Source: Epiperipatus broadwayi
Lineage: Eukaryota > Onychophora > Udeonychophora > Euonychophora > Peripatidae
Length of the DNA stretch: 64,000 nt
Direction of reading: 5' to 3'
Assembly: GCA_028023455.1 (NCBI GenBank)
Contig: JAQFVV010000322.1
Coordinates: 124,001 to 188,000 of the forward strand
Below the pieces are notes generated by a model that made no database searches, was not told where the DNA came from, and was given only the letters and a program-made list of their open reading frames with translations. A program made the position numbers and the translations under genes. Shown piece after piece: positions 12,303 through 24,140 of this stretch (the first letter of the stretch is position 1; every line of letters begins with the position of its first letter).

Positions 12303-12731
12303 TTGTCCTGCAACTCTAAAGAACTGGTGAAAACTGCACAACTATACATCATTATGAAGTCCTGTAAATTGCTTACAGGAAATAAACATTGTTATTGCAT
12401 GTATTATGAATTCTTGCCTTGCAAAAATGTAATAGTTAAAGAAAACAAAATGGAGCATTGGAGCTCAGTAGTACACCAGTTCTTTTTCCCTCCTCAACAT
12501 GAAACTCTGTACATCATTGTTCTGTATGCAAATGCTTGCTTAGTGGGAAAAAATGATCCAGTGAAGAAGATAAATAAATGTAAATTCTTGTGCCTCCTGT
12601 CTGGAATAATATGTCACTTTTTAAAAAAGAGAGAGAGAGAGACAAGAAATAAGTATACTAACAAATTAAAACATTTTTTTATTAGAACTATTGAAGAGAA
12701 CTTAGCTTCAGATCATTCTTTATTTTATTAA
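12303..12731 (+). other. Unassigned open frame of 142 codons, probably fortuitous
   Basis: The longest host-like open frame before the first TAF1 exon, in a locally less AT-rich patch (about 12250-12620). It starts with an alternative start codon (TTG) at 12303, not ATG; the first ATG in frame is inside. The predicted protein is rich in Cys, His, Lys and Tyr, ends after a GA-microsatellite-encoded REREtRN-like stretch, and matches no family I recognise. It could be an exon of an unknown gene or non-coding repeat. I favour chance, because the tail is built from low-complexity sequence. Confidence 0.2.
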
Positions 12732-13755
12732 ATCAAATGTATTGTGATCGGGAAAAGAAAATTACAGCACTCCACCCTGGAAAGTAAGGGGATTTTTTAA
12801 TTATATTTTGAACTTATTTAATATATGGCATTATTTTTATATTAATACAATTTGTGAAGTAAGCAATATGTATACTTGTGTATGTGAGATAATATAATTG
12901 TATATTAAAGCCACCAAATTTATGAGTTTTTTTATTGTAAATACAATTAATAATTAATCACATATGCATACATGTCCGTGTGCTTAAATGAAATGTTAGT
13001 TATTTTATTTTGGCATAATAATATTTAATCTTTTCAAAGTCAATATTCTTATTATTATTTATTAATTTTTTGATAATGTGTGCGTGTATCCATATATTTA
13101 CATGTAACTCAAAGGAAAGGGGTAGGGGGTTTTCACTTATATTTCTGTAATATGCTATTTGGGTTTTAAATAATGATTACAGGTTTTATTTGTTTTGTTT
13201 ATTACTATTAAGTTAGTCATTAAGTTGATTTAAAATTTGGCGTTCAATTTATCCACTCACCTCACTTCACAGTAAATAACAATTATACATTTTGTTTTGC
13301 CTTTTTTATACTGTATACCATTTATCTTGAGAGTTTAAGAGTTTTCATTGAACTTGAACCTGGAACCTTATTATTCTTTTTTTAAAAGAAGAAAGTAACA
13401 CATAAAGTTCTTGTGATTTGGGCTTTATGAAAATACTTTTGTAATTGCAAGTTTTGCTGATCTTTATAGGGATTGATAACAAAAGAGTGATCGGGAAATA
13501 TAACTAATGATTATTAGTTTGTTCCCCTTTTTAATAATATAGATTTTTTTATGTTCATTGTGTTTTTTTTCAATCTGTTTGAAATAATACCATATGTGGT
13601 TGTGTTATTAAGTTGATTTGTGTTTTCCACATGTAATGCCTATAGTAGTGAATTTAACATAAGTTGATTGTGGATTTCACTGTTTAGAAATCTATATCAC
13701 CCTTTGTAGACTGGAATTAGTAGTGTAAAGTTATAAGGTAGAATGTTGTAATTAG
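12732..13755. other. Non-coding AT-rich sequence
   Basis: No recognisable feature. Confidence 0.5.
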
Positions 13756-13764
13756 AGTGGATGG

Positions 13765-13880
13765 TGTAGGTTCCTGGTACAGTAAATAATGGCATGCAAT
13801 GTGGTAGGTTTGACCCAACCCTGGGAAATAGGAGGTTCGGTACAGTAAATAATGGTGCACAACATGTTAGGGCCTATAAC
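13765..13880. repeat. Tandem duplication of about 65 bases
   Basis: GGTACAGTAAATAATGG with similar flanks (AGGTTC upstream, TGCA downstream) occurs near 13776 and 13840, a two-copy tandem repeat. No coding role seen. Confidence 0.6.
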
Positions 13881-14485
13881 AATATAGATGGTTTGATATA
13901 AGTATAGGTATAAAGTTAGATTAAGAAAATCAATGAATGACTTAGGCAAAAGTGAAAGTGATAGACAAAACTCATATATTTTAATTTTTATTTTGTTTAT
14001 TATCTGTTTTGAGGGTACTTATTTTTTTTTTATTATTATTTAAACACAAAGACAGGAGAATATATTGGTTGGTAGAATTACATGTGAGGAAGGAAGGGTC
14101 TGGTGAACTGTTTAAAATATATAGAAAATATTAATTATACTAAGAGATTTAGACATCCTCAGTAAAATTAAAAATTAGAATAGAATATTAACTGATATTA
14201 AATCAAGAAACAATAATTTAATTTTTTTTTAATGTTAAATGATAAGAAGATCTCGTTCAAAGAGAATGAAGCAAGCAGAAATAGAAGAGTTTGTATGGCC
14301 AATAGTGCCTGAGCTAAAAGATCAAGAGTCAGATCAGAGAGTGCAAAAGCTGTCAGAAGAGATGCTAGACTCATTTGACATGAAAATGTTGTATGCATGA
14401 TAAATAAAAAGATATGCTACGAAATATGAATGATATAAAAAAAGATATGGATACACAAAATTCCATGAGTTTGAACAAAATATGG
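13881..14485. other. Non-coding AT-rich sequence
   Basis: No recognisable feature. Confidence 0.5.
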
Positions 14486-14489
14486 ATAT

Positions 14490-14530
14490 GAGGGGGGACC
14501 TAAAGACAGCTGGAATTTTGTAATAAAAAA
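14490..14530. mobile_element. Mariner-end remnant
   Basis: GGGGGGACCTAAAGACAGCTGG followed by AATTTTGTAATAAAAAATTG closely matches the left end of the mariner relic at 19384 (GGGGGAACCTAAAATAACTGG, then the same ATAATAAAAAATTG run). I do not find the opposite end, so this is a single-ended fragment or a very decayed MITE. Confidence 0.5.
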
Positions 14531-14961
14531 TTGAAAAATTTCAAGAAATAATAGAATTTATTGGCAGTTACATCTAAATGGTTTATTGTTTGACATTTGG
14601 AAAAATAAAAATACCTGAAGAAGAAAATAATCAATGTAACAGCAGGAATTAGGCTATATATAGGTAATAAGAAAATTAATATTGGTAAAAGTGTATGAGA
14701 GAGTGTTTTCATCTTCAAAAACCACATTAATTTTATAAGAAGTATTTATAGATTAAAATGGTAAACAAAGTAATAAAAATATTGATTCTTTTAAGACTTC
14801 TAGATTTATGATAATGTTGTTTTTACAAACAATGTGTTAGGGCATCAAGAAATTATCTTTGTAAAAATAATCCAATATTGAAAGGAAAATAAAATATACT
14901 TAATAAGTTTGAAATTACTTTTTTTTTTTATTCTAAATAAATATATTTTTTATTATATACT

Positions 14962-15500
14962 TATCAGAGATGCCTTCATCCAATGGTGGATTTGGTAATG
15001 ATTGAAAGTGGATTATATTTGTTTTTCTTTTTTTCTAAAATAAATTAATAACTTTTCTTTTGAATACTTAATAGAATAGCAGTGTAGAAATTGCAAACAG
15101 ACTACTCAATAAAATCTGGAATAATGTGTGTTGTGTTGACAAGGAGGTATTGAAAGTGAAATACAAGGGAGACAAAATATATCTTACTTAAGTCATTGAA
15201 AAAATTAGTAAACTGAAATGGAATTTGGCTATATGCTACCAAAAGATATGTTTGTACTACAGTAGAAATATTATTAAATGAAATCCCAATAAATTGCAAT
15301 AGACCTTAAAAGACAGCATATATTGGGATGTATGGGATAAGAAATTGTTTGCATAATGTGTAATAGATAAGTTATGACAAAGAAACTAGATTAACCTCAA
15401 AGATATCTTTTATCCAGTGGTGAATATGTTAATTGCTGAAAATGAAAGATTCTTTATAATTTTCTTTTTTATCTTTTTTTCTAAAATAATTAAATGAAAT
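14962..15500. repeat. Pair of diverged direct repeats
   Basis: A segment beginning AGAGATGCCTTCATCCAATGG near 14966 is echoed by AAAGATATCTTTTATCCAGTGG near 15399. Both continue through GGTGAAT/GGTGGAT and a TTTTCTTTTTTTCTAAAATA tail. The copies are about 430 bases apart and old. Confidence 0.45.
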
Positions 15501-15524
15501 ACGATCTTATACAAAATGAAATAT

Positions 15525-15841
15525 GTAATATGTCTAAATGCGCTAAAACACGGGTATTGGTAAAGCTAATTACAGATAATAAAATTAATGACTAAGCACT
15601 TTTGAGAAGTTTTGTCTTCTCATAATCATAGCCAGCAAATTGAATGAGCACAATAAATATGTGTGCAATGAATATTTAACCCACTTTGAAAAAATTTAAA
15701 TATTCGTCACATACATTTTCTGTTGTGCTCATTCAACTAGCTGACTATGATTATGAGAAATCAAAAGTGCTCAGCAGTTAATTTTATTATATGTAATTAA
15801 CTTCACCAATATCTGCGTTTTAGCGCATTTAAACATATTGC
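15525..15841. mobile_element. Palindromic foldback element of about 317 bases
   Basis: The left arm (15525 to about 15680) and right arm (about 15697 to 15841) are inverse complements over nearly their whole length with a very short loop. The outer ends are TATGTCTAAATGCGCTAAAAC and, complemented, TATGTTTAAATGCGCTAAAAC. CTCATAATCATAG and GAATGAGCACAA pair internally. It is non-coding. This is the structure of a foldback or palindromic MITE, and its transcript would form one long hairpin. Confidence 0.8.
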
Positions 15842-16184
15842 TTGTTTAATTGGGAAGTTTACTTTTTTATTATTATTACAAAATTAAACGTATTAACTAT
15901 TTGGCATCAAAGTCAAAAATTGTGCTGAGATTCAATGTCAGTATCTGTTATTTCATCTATGTGTTATTGTTTTTTTTTTAAAATCATAAAATTTTTTAGT
16001 AATATTATTATTTACTGTTTATAGTTGGTCCACTCATCTGTTTTCCAATTTTAAAATTTTAATATACTGCTACTTAGATAATTCTTTTTTTTTTTTTTAA
16101 ATTTTGTTGAACTGAAAATTTATTTTCATAATTTTTTTTGCAATTTTTCTATATTTTGTAATTATTTTTTTCCTCTTTGTTTAG
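15842..16184. other. Intron sequence before the first visible TAF1 exon
   Basis: AT-rich, ending in a long T-rich tract (16160-16182) that serves as the polypyrimidine tract of the next acceptor. Confidence 0.7.
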
Positions 16185-16275
16185 TGGTTGACATGTTTAT
16201 CAAAGTAAAGAGAACATTTTGGTTGCTCTCAGATTATGAAAAGGAATGTCAAAAAATTTTTGATCTCCAGAATAG
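16185..16275 (+). CDS. TAF1: TAF1 exon (visible exon 1): end of the central region
   Basis: TAF1 is the largest TFIID subunit and the scaffold that helps place RNA polymerase II at promoters. This 91-base exon is bounded by TTTAG at 16184 and by AG|GTATTT at 16275/16276. It reads (2 bases)-VDMFIKVKRTFWLLSDYEKE-CQKIFDLQN-(2 bases). The YEKECQKIFDLQN tail aligns with YKEECQRIFDLQN of human TAF1, and the start aligns with the WEV-VDVVRTMSTE stretch. The glycine/serine-rich piece between these two is shorter here. Phase fits the next exon, giving FDLQNR-KLSSE. Upstream exons (winged-helix region) were not recognised within the window. Identity is firm. Whether this is the sole TAF1 gene or a paralogue cannot be judged. 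Confidence 0.9.
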
Positions 16276-18108
16276 GTATTTTGTGTTTAACTTATAAAAG
16301 AGTAATAATTTATTTAAATTTTGCTATTTTTACTTTTATATAGTCTAAGATGATTTTATGTGTTATTTTTATAAAGTGTAGAAAAACCTAATTTATGCAT
16401 TTAAGTGAACATAGGCAATTACATATCATATTCTAAGTATATACACAGTTTATAATGAAAAGAAAATCAAAGGTCCATCAGTCATTTAAACCTTGCAAAT
16501 GAGTATATAAATTTAGATTAAAAGTAAATATATTAATGTGTTATTAATTTTAATGGATACATTTTTATATTATATATAAAAAAAATGTTTTACAATTTGT
16601 TTTTTAAATAATTTGAGCTATTAATGTGATGTCAGATGCATTATGTTTTTATCATATTTTTATTTTTATTTATAGAAATAAACAAATTGTAAAAATGTCA
16701 TCTTTATACATAAATAAACACACTCACACAAGTATAATTAAATGTGTATTAAGCTTATATATTGTATATATTTACAATATATTTTACATAAAATCTCTGC
16801 TAACCACTTGCCTGATACATTGGCTAGATATAGCGCTTAGATGCCATGCAACAGTTGAAGCAATGGGCTTCATGTGCTTTTCTAGAGATGTCTAATGTTT
16901 CTAGATATAATGTGGCAGTTTACCTAATATGTTGGCATGGTAACACTTCCAATGGTACTGTGACGGCTTGCCTCATGTCAGATTAATATCAAACAGCTTC
17001 CAATTCAGTGTGAACTTGTCTCACTGCTTTAATAAAATTTACGGACATCATGCATATTGCTGTTCAACACTGACAGTTATCAATGTTATCTGTCTTTACC
17101 TCCAGATGGACTGCCTATTTATATCCAGATACCCTTCTATTATGAAAGCCTTCACATTCACTGAACATATTGGCATGTTTCTGCCATTGGATATATCTTA
17201 CCTATTCATATATCCATTGATCTGTGGTGATGAATGCTGAATCTGATCAAAATAAGATTGAATCTGGGCAAGTCTATTAGTTGAAAATAAGTTGAGCTAT
17301 AATATTTTTTCCCCTGGCTAAAATTGGCCCTGCAGAATGTAGTCTCAGATTCATTGATGGATGTCTTTATCACTTCCTGGCTTCTTCAGATCTAGTTCTA
17401 TTAAAATCAAGAAAAGAATTTTTAAAAAAGAAAATGGATGCAAAATTATTGTTTTTTTTATAAATTTGAATTTGCTTTGAAACAAACTACACTTAATTTT
17501 AATAATTTGACAACTTTTTGTTACTTTTTAATTCCTACAACTCTGACATATTCCTTTTATCAGGAGCAATATTTTAGTTCATTTTATTTCCTTTTATTAT
17601 GATTACAAGTTTTGGTTATTAACTTATTATTTTTCTTTTTTAATATAAAGAGTTAAATTATTAAAAAGTGTGTACTAACACATTCTAGCACTATTATGGG
17701 GGGATTCTATCCTCTTTTTACCAAACAAATCATTTTTTTTATCTTGCAGCCAACTACTGAATGTTACAATAAACATTTTATATGAAATTAATAAATAGGC
17801 AGTTTGTTGGTTGAATAGTAGCAATGATTATGTCATGTGACTCCAAAAACTGAAGCAATCTTTAGTAACTTGAAAATGGTTAAATGACTGAAAGTTAGCT
17901 TTAACTTAATAATTTATATGATTATAACATCATTTGCTTTTTTCAATTTTGCTGTATTATACTTATATTTTAATAAATTAGCTTTTGTATGTGTTTTTTT
18001 TTCTTTAAAATTATGACAGTTGTGTCTTTAATTTTTTGTACTTTGAATATATATGCTTTTGTGCTTGCTTTTTTATTAACTTGTACATTATTTTTCATAT
18101 TTGTTTAG
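16276..18108 (+). other. TAF1 intron (visible intron 1)
   Basis: GT...AG bounded, about 1.8 kb. A patch at about 16790-17420 is less AT-rich and carries short open frames (16626-16895, 16968-17240) without family resemblance. It looks like an unclassified repeat rather than a gene. The rest is AT-rich. Confidence 0.7.
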
Positions 18109-18193
18109 AAAATTATCTTCTGAAGCTATTATATCATCAGATAATGAAATCAGTGAAGAAGAAAGTGTTAATGGAGATAATGCTGGCATAACA
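18109..18193 (+). CDS. TAF1: TAF1 exon (visible exon 2): acidic/serine linker
   Basis: An 85-base exon with acceptor TTTGTTTAG (18108) and donor ACA|GTAATT (18193/18194). It completes the split Arg codon and encodes KLSSEAIISSDNEISEEESV followed by NGDNAGIT. This matches the human [22 protein letters not shown] segment in position and in its acidic, serine-rich character. It ends in phase 0 and the next exon starts in phase 0, so they join directly. In human TAF1 roughly 60 further residues (the EEMGKNIENM helix and a Ser/Asp-rich loop) lie between this point and the next block. I see no exon for them in the following intron. Such flexible acidic linkers tolerate length change. Confidence 0.85.
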
Positions 18194-19383
18194 GTAATTT
18201 TTTTCCACTATAATAATTGTTTTATATTTAGTATAAAAGTGGACTAGATGTTTAAATTCATATTCAAATTTGCATATATTTGTTTATCTGTATAACAAAG
18301 TGGTTTCTTTTTTTCATAGAAACCACTTCATTATGCAGACACAAATGCATGAAAATTTGAATTACAAATACAAACTAAGGGAAAAGTCAATATTAAATGC
18401 ATATTATTGAAAATTAGATCACAATATTGTAAATGTTTATTTTTTTAAAAATGAAAATTTGACGTACTATATTTTTTTTTTTTTAAACACTTTATTAATG
18501 TAAATTGTCTTTAATATTTTATAATTTAGCTCTAAAGAAAGAATGGTAGACTAAATTGAGTTAAGAAGGTAGAAAATTATTGCCAGTGAGTGATCTATTA
18601 TTATAACTTGATCATAATATTCTATTACTTCGATATCTCAATTTGGTTTAAAATACGCATTGATTACACACATATTAGAAAATAATTGTGATAAATTTTG
18701 CTCATGAAACTAGAATTTTTATTTTATATTAAGTAAAGTTAATATTACAACCATAATACTAGCTTGTTGGCAAATGATTTATATGTGTGTATATATATTT
18801 GTGCTTCATAAATAATTGATATATAAAATTAATAAAATCCAAATTAAAATTAATAATGTTATCATAACTTTTTATAGACAACAATATTTTTTTTTTAATT
18901 ATTAAACTCAAATGATAATTTTGGATTCTCAGATAAGAAATATGAAAAAAAAAATTTGAAGAATTTTTGCTAAAAATTAAGAATTTATTACATTTACTAG
19001 CATACAGGATGCAGTAGTATATAAGACACACTCCCCTTTTTTATAATATTTTTAAGAAAAAATAATATTTTTTTATCTTTTTTCATGAATTTCCATAATG
19101 ATTTACTATACTAATTTTATAATTATTTATGACTACAAAAAATGCAACTAGGGAATTTTTACCCTCAAGACCTAGAAGTTTGTCTCCATAGCTAAACATT
19201 TTGAATATTGTTTTTTTTTTATTTGTATGTTATTTATTTTGTGGATAGATTTATATTTTTGAGAGAACTTTTTTTTATATTTTAATCATTTAATTTTAAA
19301 ATATTTTTTTAAAAATTTTGAGAATATTAAGTTATTTTGAATATATTGCTCTAATATTGATATGACTATAAGAGTATATATAC
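18194..19383 (+). other. TAF1 intron 2, first part
   Basis: AT-rich intron with no feature except long T tracts. I looked here for an exon encoding the EEMGKNIENM helix and did not find one. Confidence 0.6.
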
Positions 19384-20217
19384 TAGGGGGAACCTAAAAT
19401 AACTGGAGTTTTATAATAAAAAATTGTTTATTTATCTTTAGATGTTATAAGTTTAATTTCCTTCAAAATACTGCACATTTAATACAATACACCAGTCTAA
19501 ACATTTTTACTTTTAGAACTAGCCTGGATATTTTTTTTTCCACCACTTGTAAATCAAGCAAAAAAAAAAACAAAAATTTGTAGCATTTTTTCATTCAAGA
19601 GAATTAAAAGAAATTACATTGACTAGATATTGAGTGAATATGACTCAAAACTATGCTGAGTCATGTTGAATTTAATTAAAAATTGTTTTATGCTAAAGAC
19701 AGCTCACAGAGGAATTGTCATGATGAAGCTTGCACTCCTCACTTTGCCACAAAATGGGGCTTTACATTTTACAGGATCATGCAAACATTTCAGAACTTGT
19801 AGATAGAACACTGACTGTTAAGAACTAATTTTGAGAGAAGTGTTATTTGCCATCAAAAAAAAAATCAGCATTATCTTGACATTGGATTTCACTCGTCACC
19901 CTTTTTTGGGATGTGGTGAATTTGACAATTTGCAAACTTGTGTTTTCCCCAGAAAGCTTTTTTAATAATCTGTTTCAAGCATTACAATTGTTTTCCCTAT
20001 CATTTTCCCTAAAAGAAAACAGAATTTCACATATCCAACTTTTTCAGCTATTACAAAAAAATCAACAAATACATGAAACACACTTGACTTGTCATCACAA
20101 TTTGGCAGATTGATACTAAAGGGTCCTCGCAAGAGATATATAACAGCAGAAGCATGTATGTCAATAGATGCAATTACCAAAAAACAATTCCAATTATTTT
20201 GGGGTCCTTTCTCTTAT
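19384..20217 (-). pseudogene. Decayed mariner-family DNA transposon
   Basis: The element is about 830 bases, shorter than a typical full mariner of about 1.3 kb, so it is internally deleted. Left end CTAGGGGGAACCTAAAATAA and complemented right end AGAGAAAGGACCCCAAAATAA (continuing CTGGAGTT versus TTGGAATT) are inverted repeats next to TA dinucleotides, the usual mariner target. Minus-strand translation in several frames gives IAEKVGYVKFC near the N-terminal third, then VKPHFVAK and QASS-QFLCELSLA-N where mariner has its catalytic core. The C-terminal WCIVLNVQYFEGN corresponds to the mariner RC-L-GEYFEGD ending. Many stops and frameshifts; the catalytic Asp triad is not recoverable. Lies wholly inside TAF1 intron 2. 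Confidence 0.7.
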
Positions 20218-20657
20218 ATTAGTATGGCTATTTTGTATAGTTAAATATAGTTTACATGCGTGCTTATATACATGTGTATTTGTAAATATTTTTTTATTTT
20301 GCAAAAGGACAAAATGCAATAGAATACTTATATATGTATATTAATATAAACCAGAAGTTTTAGACTGACTGAAATTTCAACTCATAATTTTGATTACCAC
20401 TGCATAAGATGCATTCTATATTTGAGGCATATTTTGAGAGGAAAAAAGTGTGTTTTATATGCTAGTAAATACTGTAGTTGTAATTTGAATTTGATCAAGT
20501 CTGAGTTTTCAATTCCCCTTTTTATTTTTTAATAAGGATATAGATGTAATAGGAAAATAACATATAAACTATATAGAAAATATACAATACCCTTTTTTTT
20601 GTTTTGTTTTTAACATTCAAATGTAAATAATAATTTGTTTGTTTTTAAAATTTTTAG
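20218..20657 (+). other. TAF1 intron 2, last part
   Basis: AT-rich, ending in T-rich sequence and the TTTTTAG acceptor at 20657. Confidence 0.7.
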
Positions 20658-20794
20658 CATGGTCAAATTTTAAAAATTTATAGAACTTTCAAGGATGATA
20701 AAGGACAAGAATATACTCGTTTAGAAACTGTCAGAGATAGCAGAGTTATAGACGCATATATAAGGTTAAAAAATAAATTAAATAAGGAGGAAAA
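20658..20794 (+). CDS. TAF1: TAF1 exon (visible exon 3): conserved IYRTFKDD block
   Basis: A 137-base exon, acceptor TTTTTAG|CAT, donor GAAAA|GTAAGT (perfect consensus). It encodes HGQILKIYRTFKDDKGQEYT, RLETVRDSRVIDAYIRLKNK and LNKEE plus two bases of a Lys codon. This is the most conserved TAF1 segment in the window: human has [20 protein letters not shown] followed by TVRKPAVIDAYVRI. Family members use this region, next to the HMG-box-like and zinc-knuckle parts, in the TAF1 core that packs with TAF7. Its strong conservation against a fast-changing flank indicates that this gene is, or until recently was, under purifying selection. Confidence 0.95.
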
Positions 20795-22189
20795 GTAAGT
20801 TTGATATGATAATATTTTATAAATATATTGAAATAAATTATTTGATGTTTCTATTTAAGAAATTTTTCTGAAAGTTGTTGTTTCATATTCTCACTCTCAC
20901 ATAAACGACCTCATATAATGTATATAATTTATAAATTGATATTGCTTTGAATATGTGCATCCTTAAGCATTTACATATATAGTATTACTGATTTCTGTTT
21001 ATTTTTTCCAAATTTTTTTTTTTTTTTTTTAAAGTAAAAAATTAGAAATAAGCAGACTAATCTTCATCCATCATTGAAAATTTCAAAATATATAATGTAT
21101 ATAAAACCGATTCAGAGGCAGGGATCTTTGAAACCAGTCTTATATTTCTATTTTTTATATTTGACTTATCAGTAATTTATATTAGGAACTTGGAAAATGT
21201 AATTTGTAGTGCTATTTTAATAATATTTACATATATTCAACCATTACCAGTCCATTGCTATATGCTCTTGTTGAGTTTAATTTATTATTTCTTATCTATA
21301 GCATTTTAGCAATCACTCCAGAGACTTTTATTGCATCCATCTATCTCATATTTAATCTTTTTTTTATTTTTTTTACAAGTTTTTGGGAAATAATTTAAAA
21401 TTTCAGTTGCCTATAGTTTGTTATTTTTTCTAACTGACTTCTATTTCAAGCTCTAATTTTTTCATTTATTGTTAATAATAAATAATTGATTGTATTTTCA
21501 TCTATTATTTCACTTTCAATCACTTCTTGTTAATCCCAACACATATCTCCATATTTTATTGTATTATCCGAAGTTCTCTGATATTGCTCTTTTAATAAGT
21601 ATTAAAGTGTCAAATCCATAAGAAAACTTTGATAATATACACTTATTAAAAATATTTATTTTAAAGCATTCAGACATTTCATCTTTTCATTTAATGTTAA
21701 GTTTTATTTTACTAAAAGCATTCCATTTAAGTTTAATTCTGTCATTAATTTTATCCTCTACTTCCATCTGCATCAATAATTTGATAAAGGTATTTATAAA
21801 GTCATTACTATCTGTATTTATTTCTCAATTTCTGAAACATTAGTTTTTTTAATATTTATATTTTTTTGTTTTCACCTGATAGTTCAAGTAACATTTTCTG
21901 CATCTTTACAATAATAATTACTTATGAAAACAATCACTATTTTCAAATTCTATGTGATTTAAGTAATTTCATTTATTTTTTACTTTGGTTTCTATTTAAA
22001 CTTTAAAATATTTTTCAAAAATTTTTGAAAAAAGTTATAGATAACAGGAATTATTTGTTAAACATTTTTAATGATGTTAATCTTTGTATCACGATTTAAT
22101 CTAATTTTGCTATTGCATTTTGATAAATATTCAATCTTTTGACAATATCATGTGTTGTGTATTTACATATATATATATTATATGGGTAC
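20795..22189 (+). other. TAF1 intron 3, first part
   Basis: AT-rich, pyrimidine-rich on the + strand; no recognisable feature. Confidence 0.6.
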
Positions 22190-22880
22190 CAACAAAATGA
22201 GTAATACACAGAAAATTAATGACAAACAAAATTTAACAGCAACAAACTTTATAATAAGGATTATTAATAGCAACTAAAATGAATTTCGCACTAAACCTCA
22301 CAACAAAGTATTATTAATAGCAATATTGATCATTCAGCACACGGATGAATAAAACTATTTATATATGTACATTACTTTTGAGTCAAATTCTGACTCCACA
22401 ATCCATTGCTCAAGCCTGGCTGTGTACAAATTTAACAAGTGCATAAACTCACAGTTCATTCTGTGTTTCCTCCTATAGAGTTTATTAGATATGAAAAAAA
22501 CAAAATAGGATCTGTATGACCTGCTTTAGTCTCTAGCCGGCTGTTGGTACATTCAGAGGCAGGTTCTCTGGGATTGCTTCCCTCGATGCACGAACCACTC
22601 GTTGCTTCCCGGACAGTTTCTCACTGGTTTTTTCAGCTCTGTTTTAACTCCAGCCTGTCCCAGATATCCAGTATTAATAGTTCACAGTTTAAAAAGTTTT
22701 TAATGAACATGCAAATAAATCCGCAAAAGGAAAAAAAACTCCTGCACTTTATGTACGTGCTATTTATATCTCTTGCTGATTTCCCTTGGGCGTTCCGGTT
22801 TTAATTCTTGATTGCTATCGTATTTACTCAAATACTAATCAGTCTGTTTTCCCCTCTGGTATTTTTAATTAGTTTTTCTC
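22190..22880 (-). mobile_element. LTR-like block, possible solo LTR
   Basis: A less AT-rich island. On the minus strand a TATAAATAG motif (around 22763-22771) is followed by about 280 bases and an AATAAA (around 22483), the TATA-to-polyA order of an LTR. The minus-strand 3' end runs into TGTTGGTACCCAT (about 22185-22197), which would fit an LTR end followed by a TGG-type primer-binding start. The + strand frame 22544-22804 has no family match. Target duplications not found. Confidence 0.35.
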
Positions 22881-24140
22881 GACTTCAATTGTGTTAAGCA
22901 AATAATTCTTATTAGTACATCTCTCTTATCATTTATCAAGCAGAATTTCTTATTATTTGCTTCACACAACTAATTTCTATTGTTTATTTTAAGTAAATAT
23001 TTCTTATCATTAATATTAAATTTGTTTAACTTTCTTTCAATAACATGCTAATTAATTTTACTCTTATTTGCCTTAACTTTATTTGTTAGCCATCTATTAA
23101 ATATATTTCTCTAAATATACTTTCTTTGCCCTATTTTTTTTTTTTTCTGGAATAATGAATATGTTGTTTATTTTTATAATTATTGGGTTTAAATTTAAAT
23201 ATTAATACGAAACATACTATCATTGATCTCTGTGATGATGCTCCAAAATTTTAATTGTAGCAGTTATGCTTATAGAGGCTAATGCTTTTTGAAATTTACA
23301 AAATTTATGCACAGCAGTAATTTATATTCCCATTAATCCTTTTTAAAATTTCTCTTAATAGTTGACTTTGATCTGTTGTACAATAACTATTTTTAAATCA
23401 GCTTATTCTTTTGGCTGGTTTAAGTCCAAGATTATTGTAATGTTGTTTGGTTAATATCATATATAAAATTGATAAAGTCTGATAAGTATAATTTAAAAAA
23501 AATTTTTTTTTGTCATTTTACTTAAAATATCATTTTTGTACTTATCCAGTCATCTGATATATATATCATTAACATTTAGATATGTGGCAACAATTTTTTT
23601 TTTATATTTAGTATTTATAATCATTACATTATTTTGTGTGTTTTTTTTTTTTTTTGTTCTTTATAGATAAATTACATATACAAAACCTCTTCATTTAAAA
23701 CTTGTCACATTTGAAATTATATTTCCATAATTTTTTGAAGTATTTTGCTTTCATATTTTATAGTACAACATTATTCTTTATAGACATTATCCACACACTT
23801 CATGATATCACTCATACTTTTAGTATCAGTAATTTTCTTATTACTGAAGTTAATATCAACATTACATGATCTCATCAGCTTATTCATATGCTTTCAAGAG
23901 CAGTTTTCCTAATTTTTTCAAAACCATTTATTTAAGTCTTAATAATCAATGGACATCATATGGTATATTCTAGGGATATGGATATTATAGTATTCTATAT
24001 ACTATCCAGTATCTAATGATTATTCAGGCTTATAATAGACAGCTCTAAAATAAAGAGAATTGCTGTTGCTTTATTACTGAAATTACCTTTTTTTTTTTAA
24101 TGTCTAAGAATTGTCTGTAGTTTTTTTTTTTATTCATTTT
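22881..24140 (+). other. TAF1 intron 3 sequence
   Basis: AT-rich with T tracts; no recognisable feature. Confidence 0.6.

Noticed and set aside
12303-12731. 142-codon open frame as a real gene or TAF1 exon
   Set aside because: No similarity to TAF1 or any recognised family, no clear splice context, and a low-complexity tail; kept only as an unassigned frame.
16626-17240. Two adjacent open frames in TAF1 intron 1
   Set aside because: No recognisable domains; composition suggests a repeat fragment.
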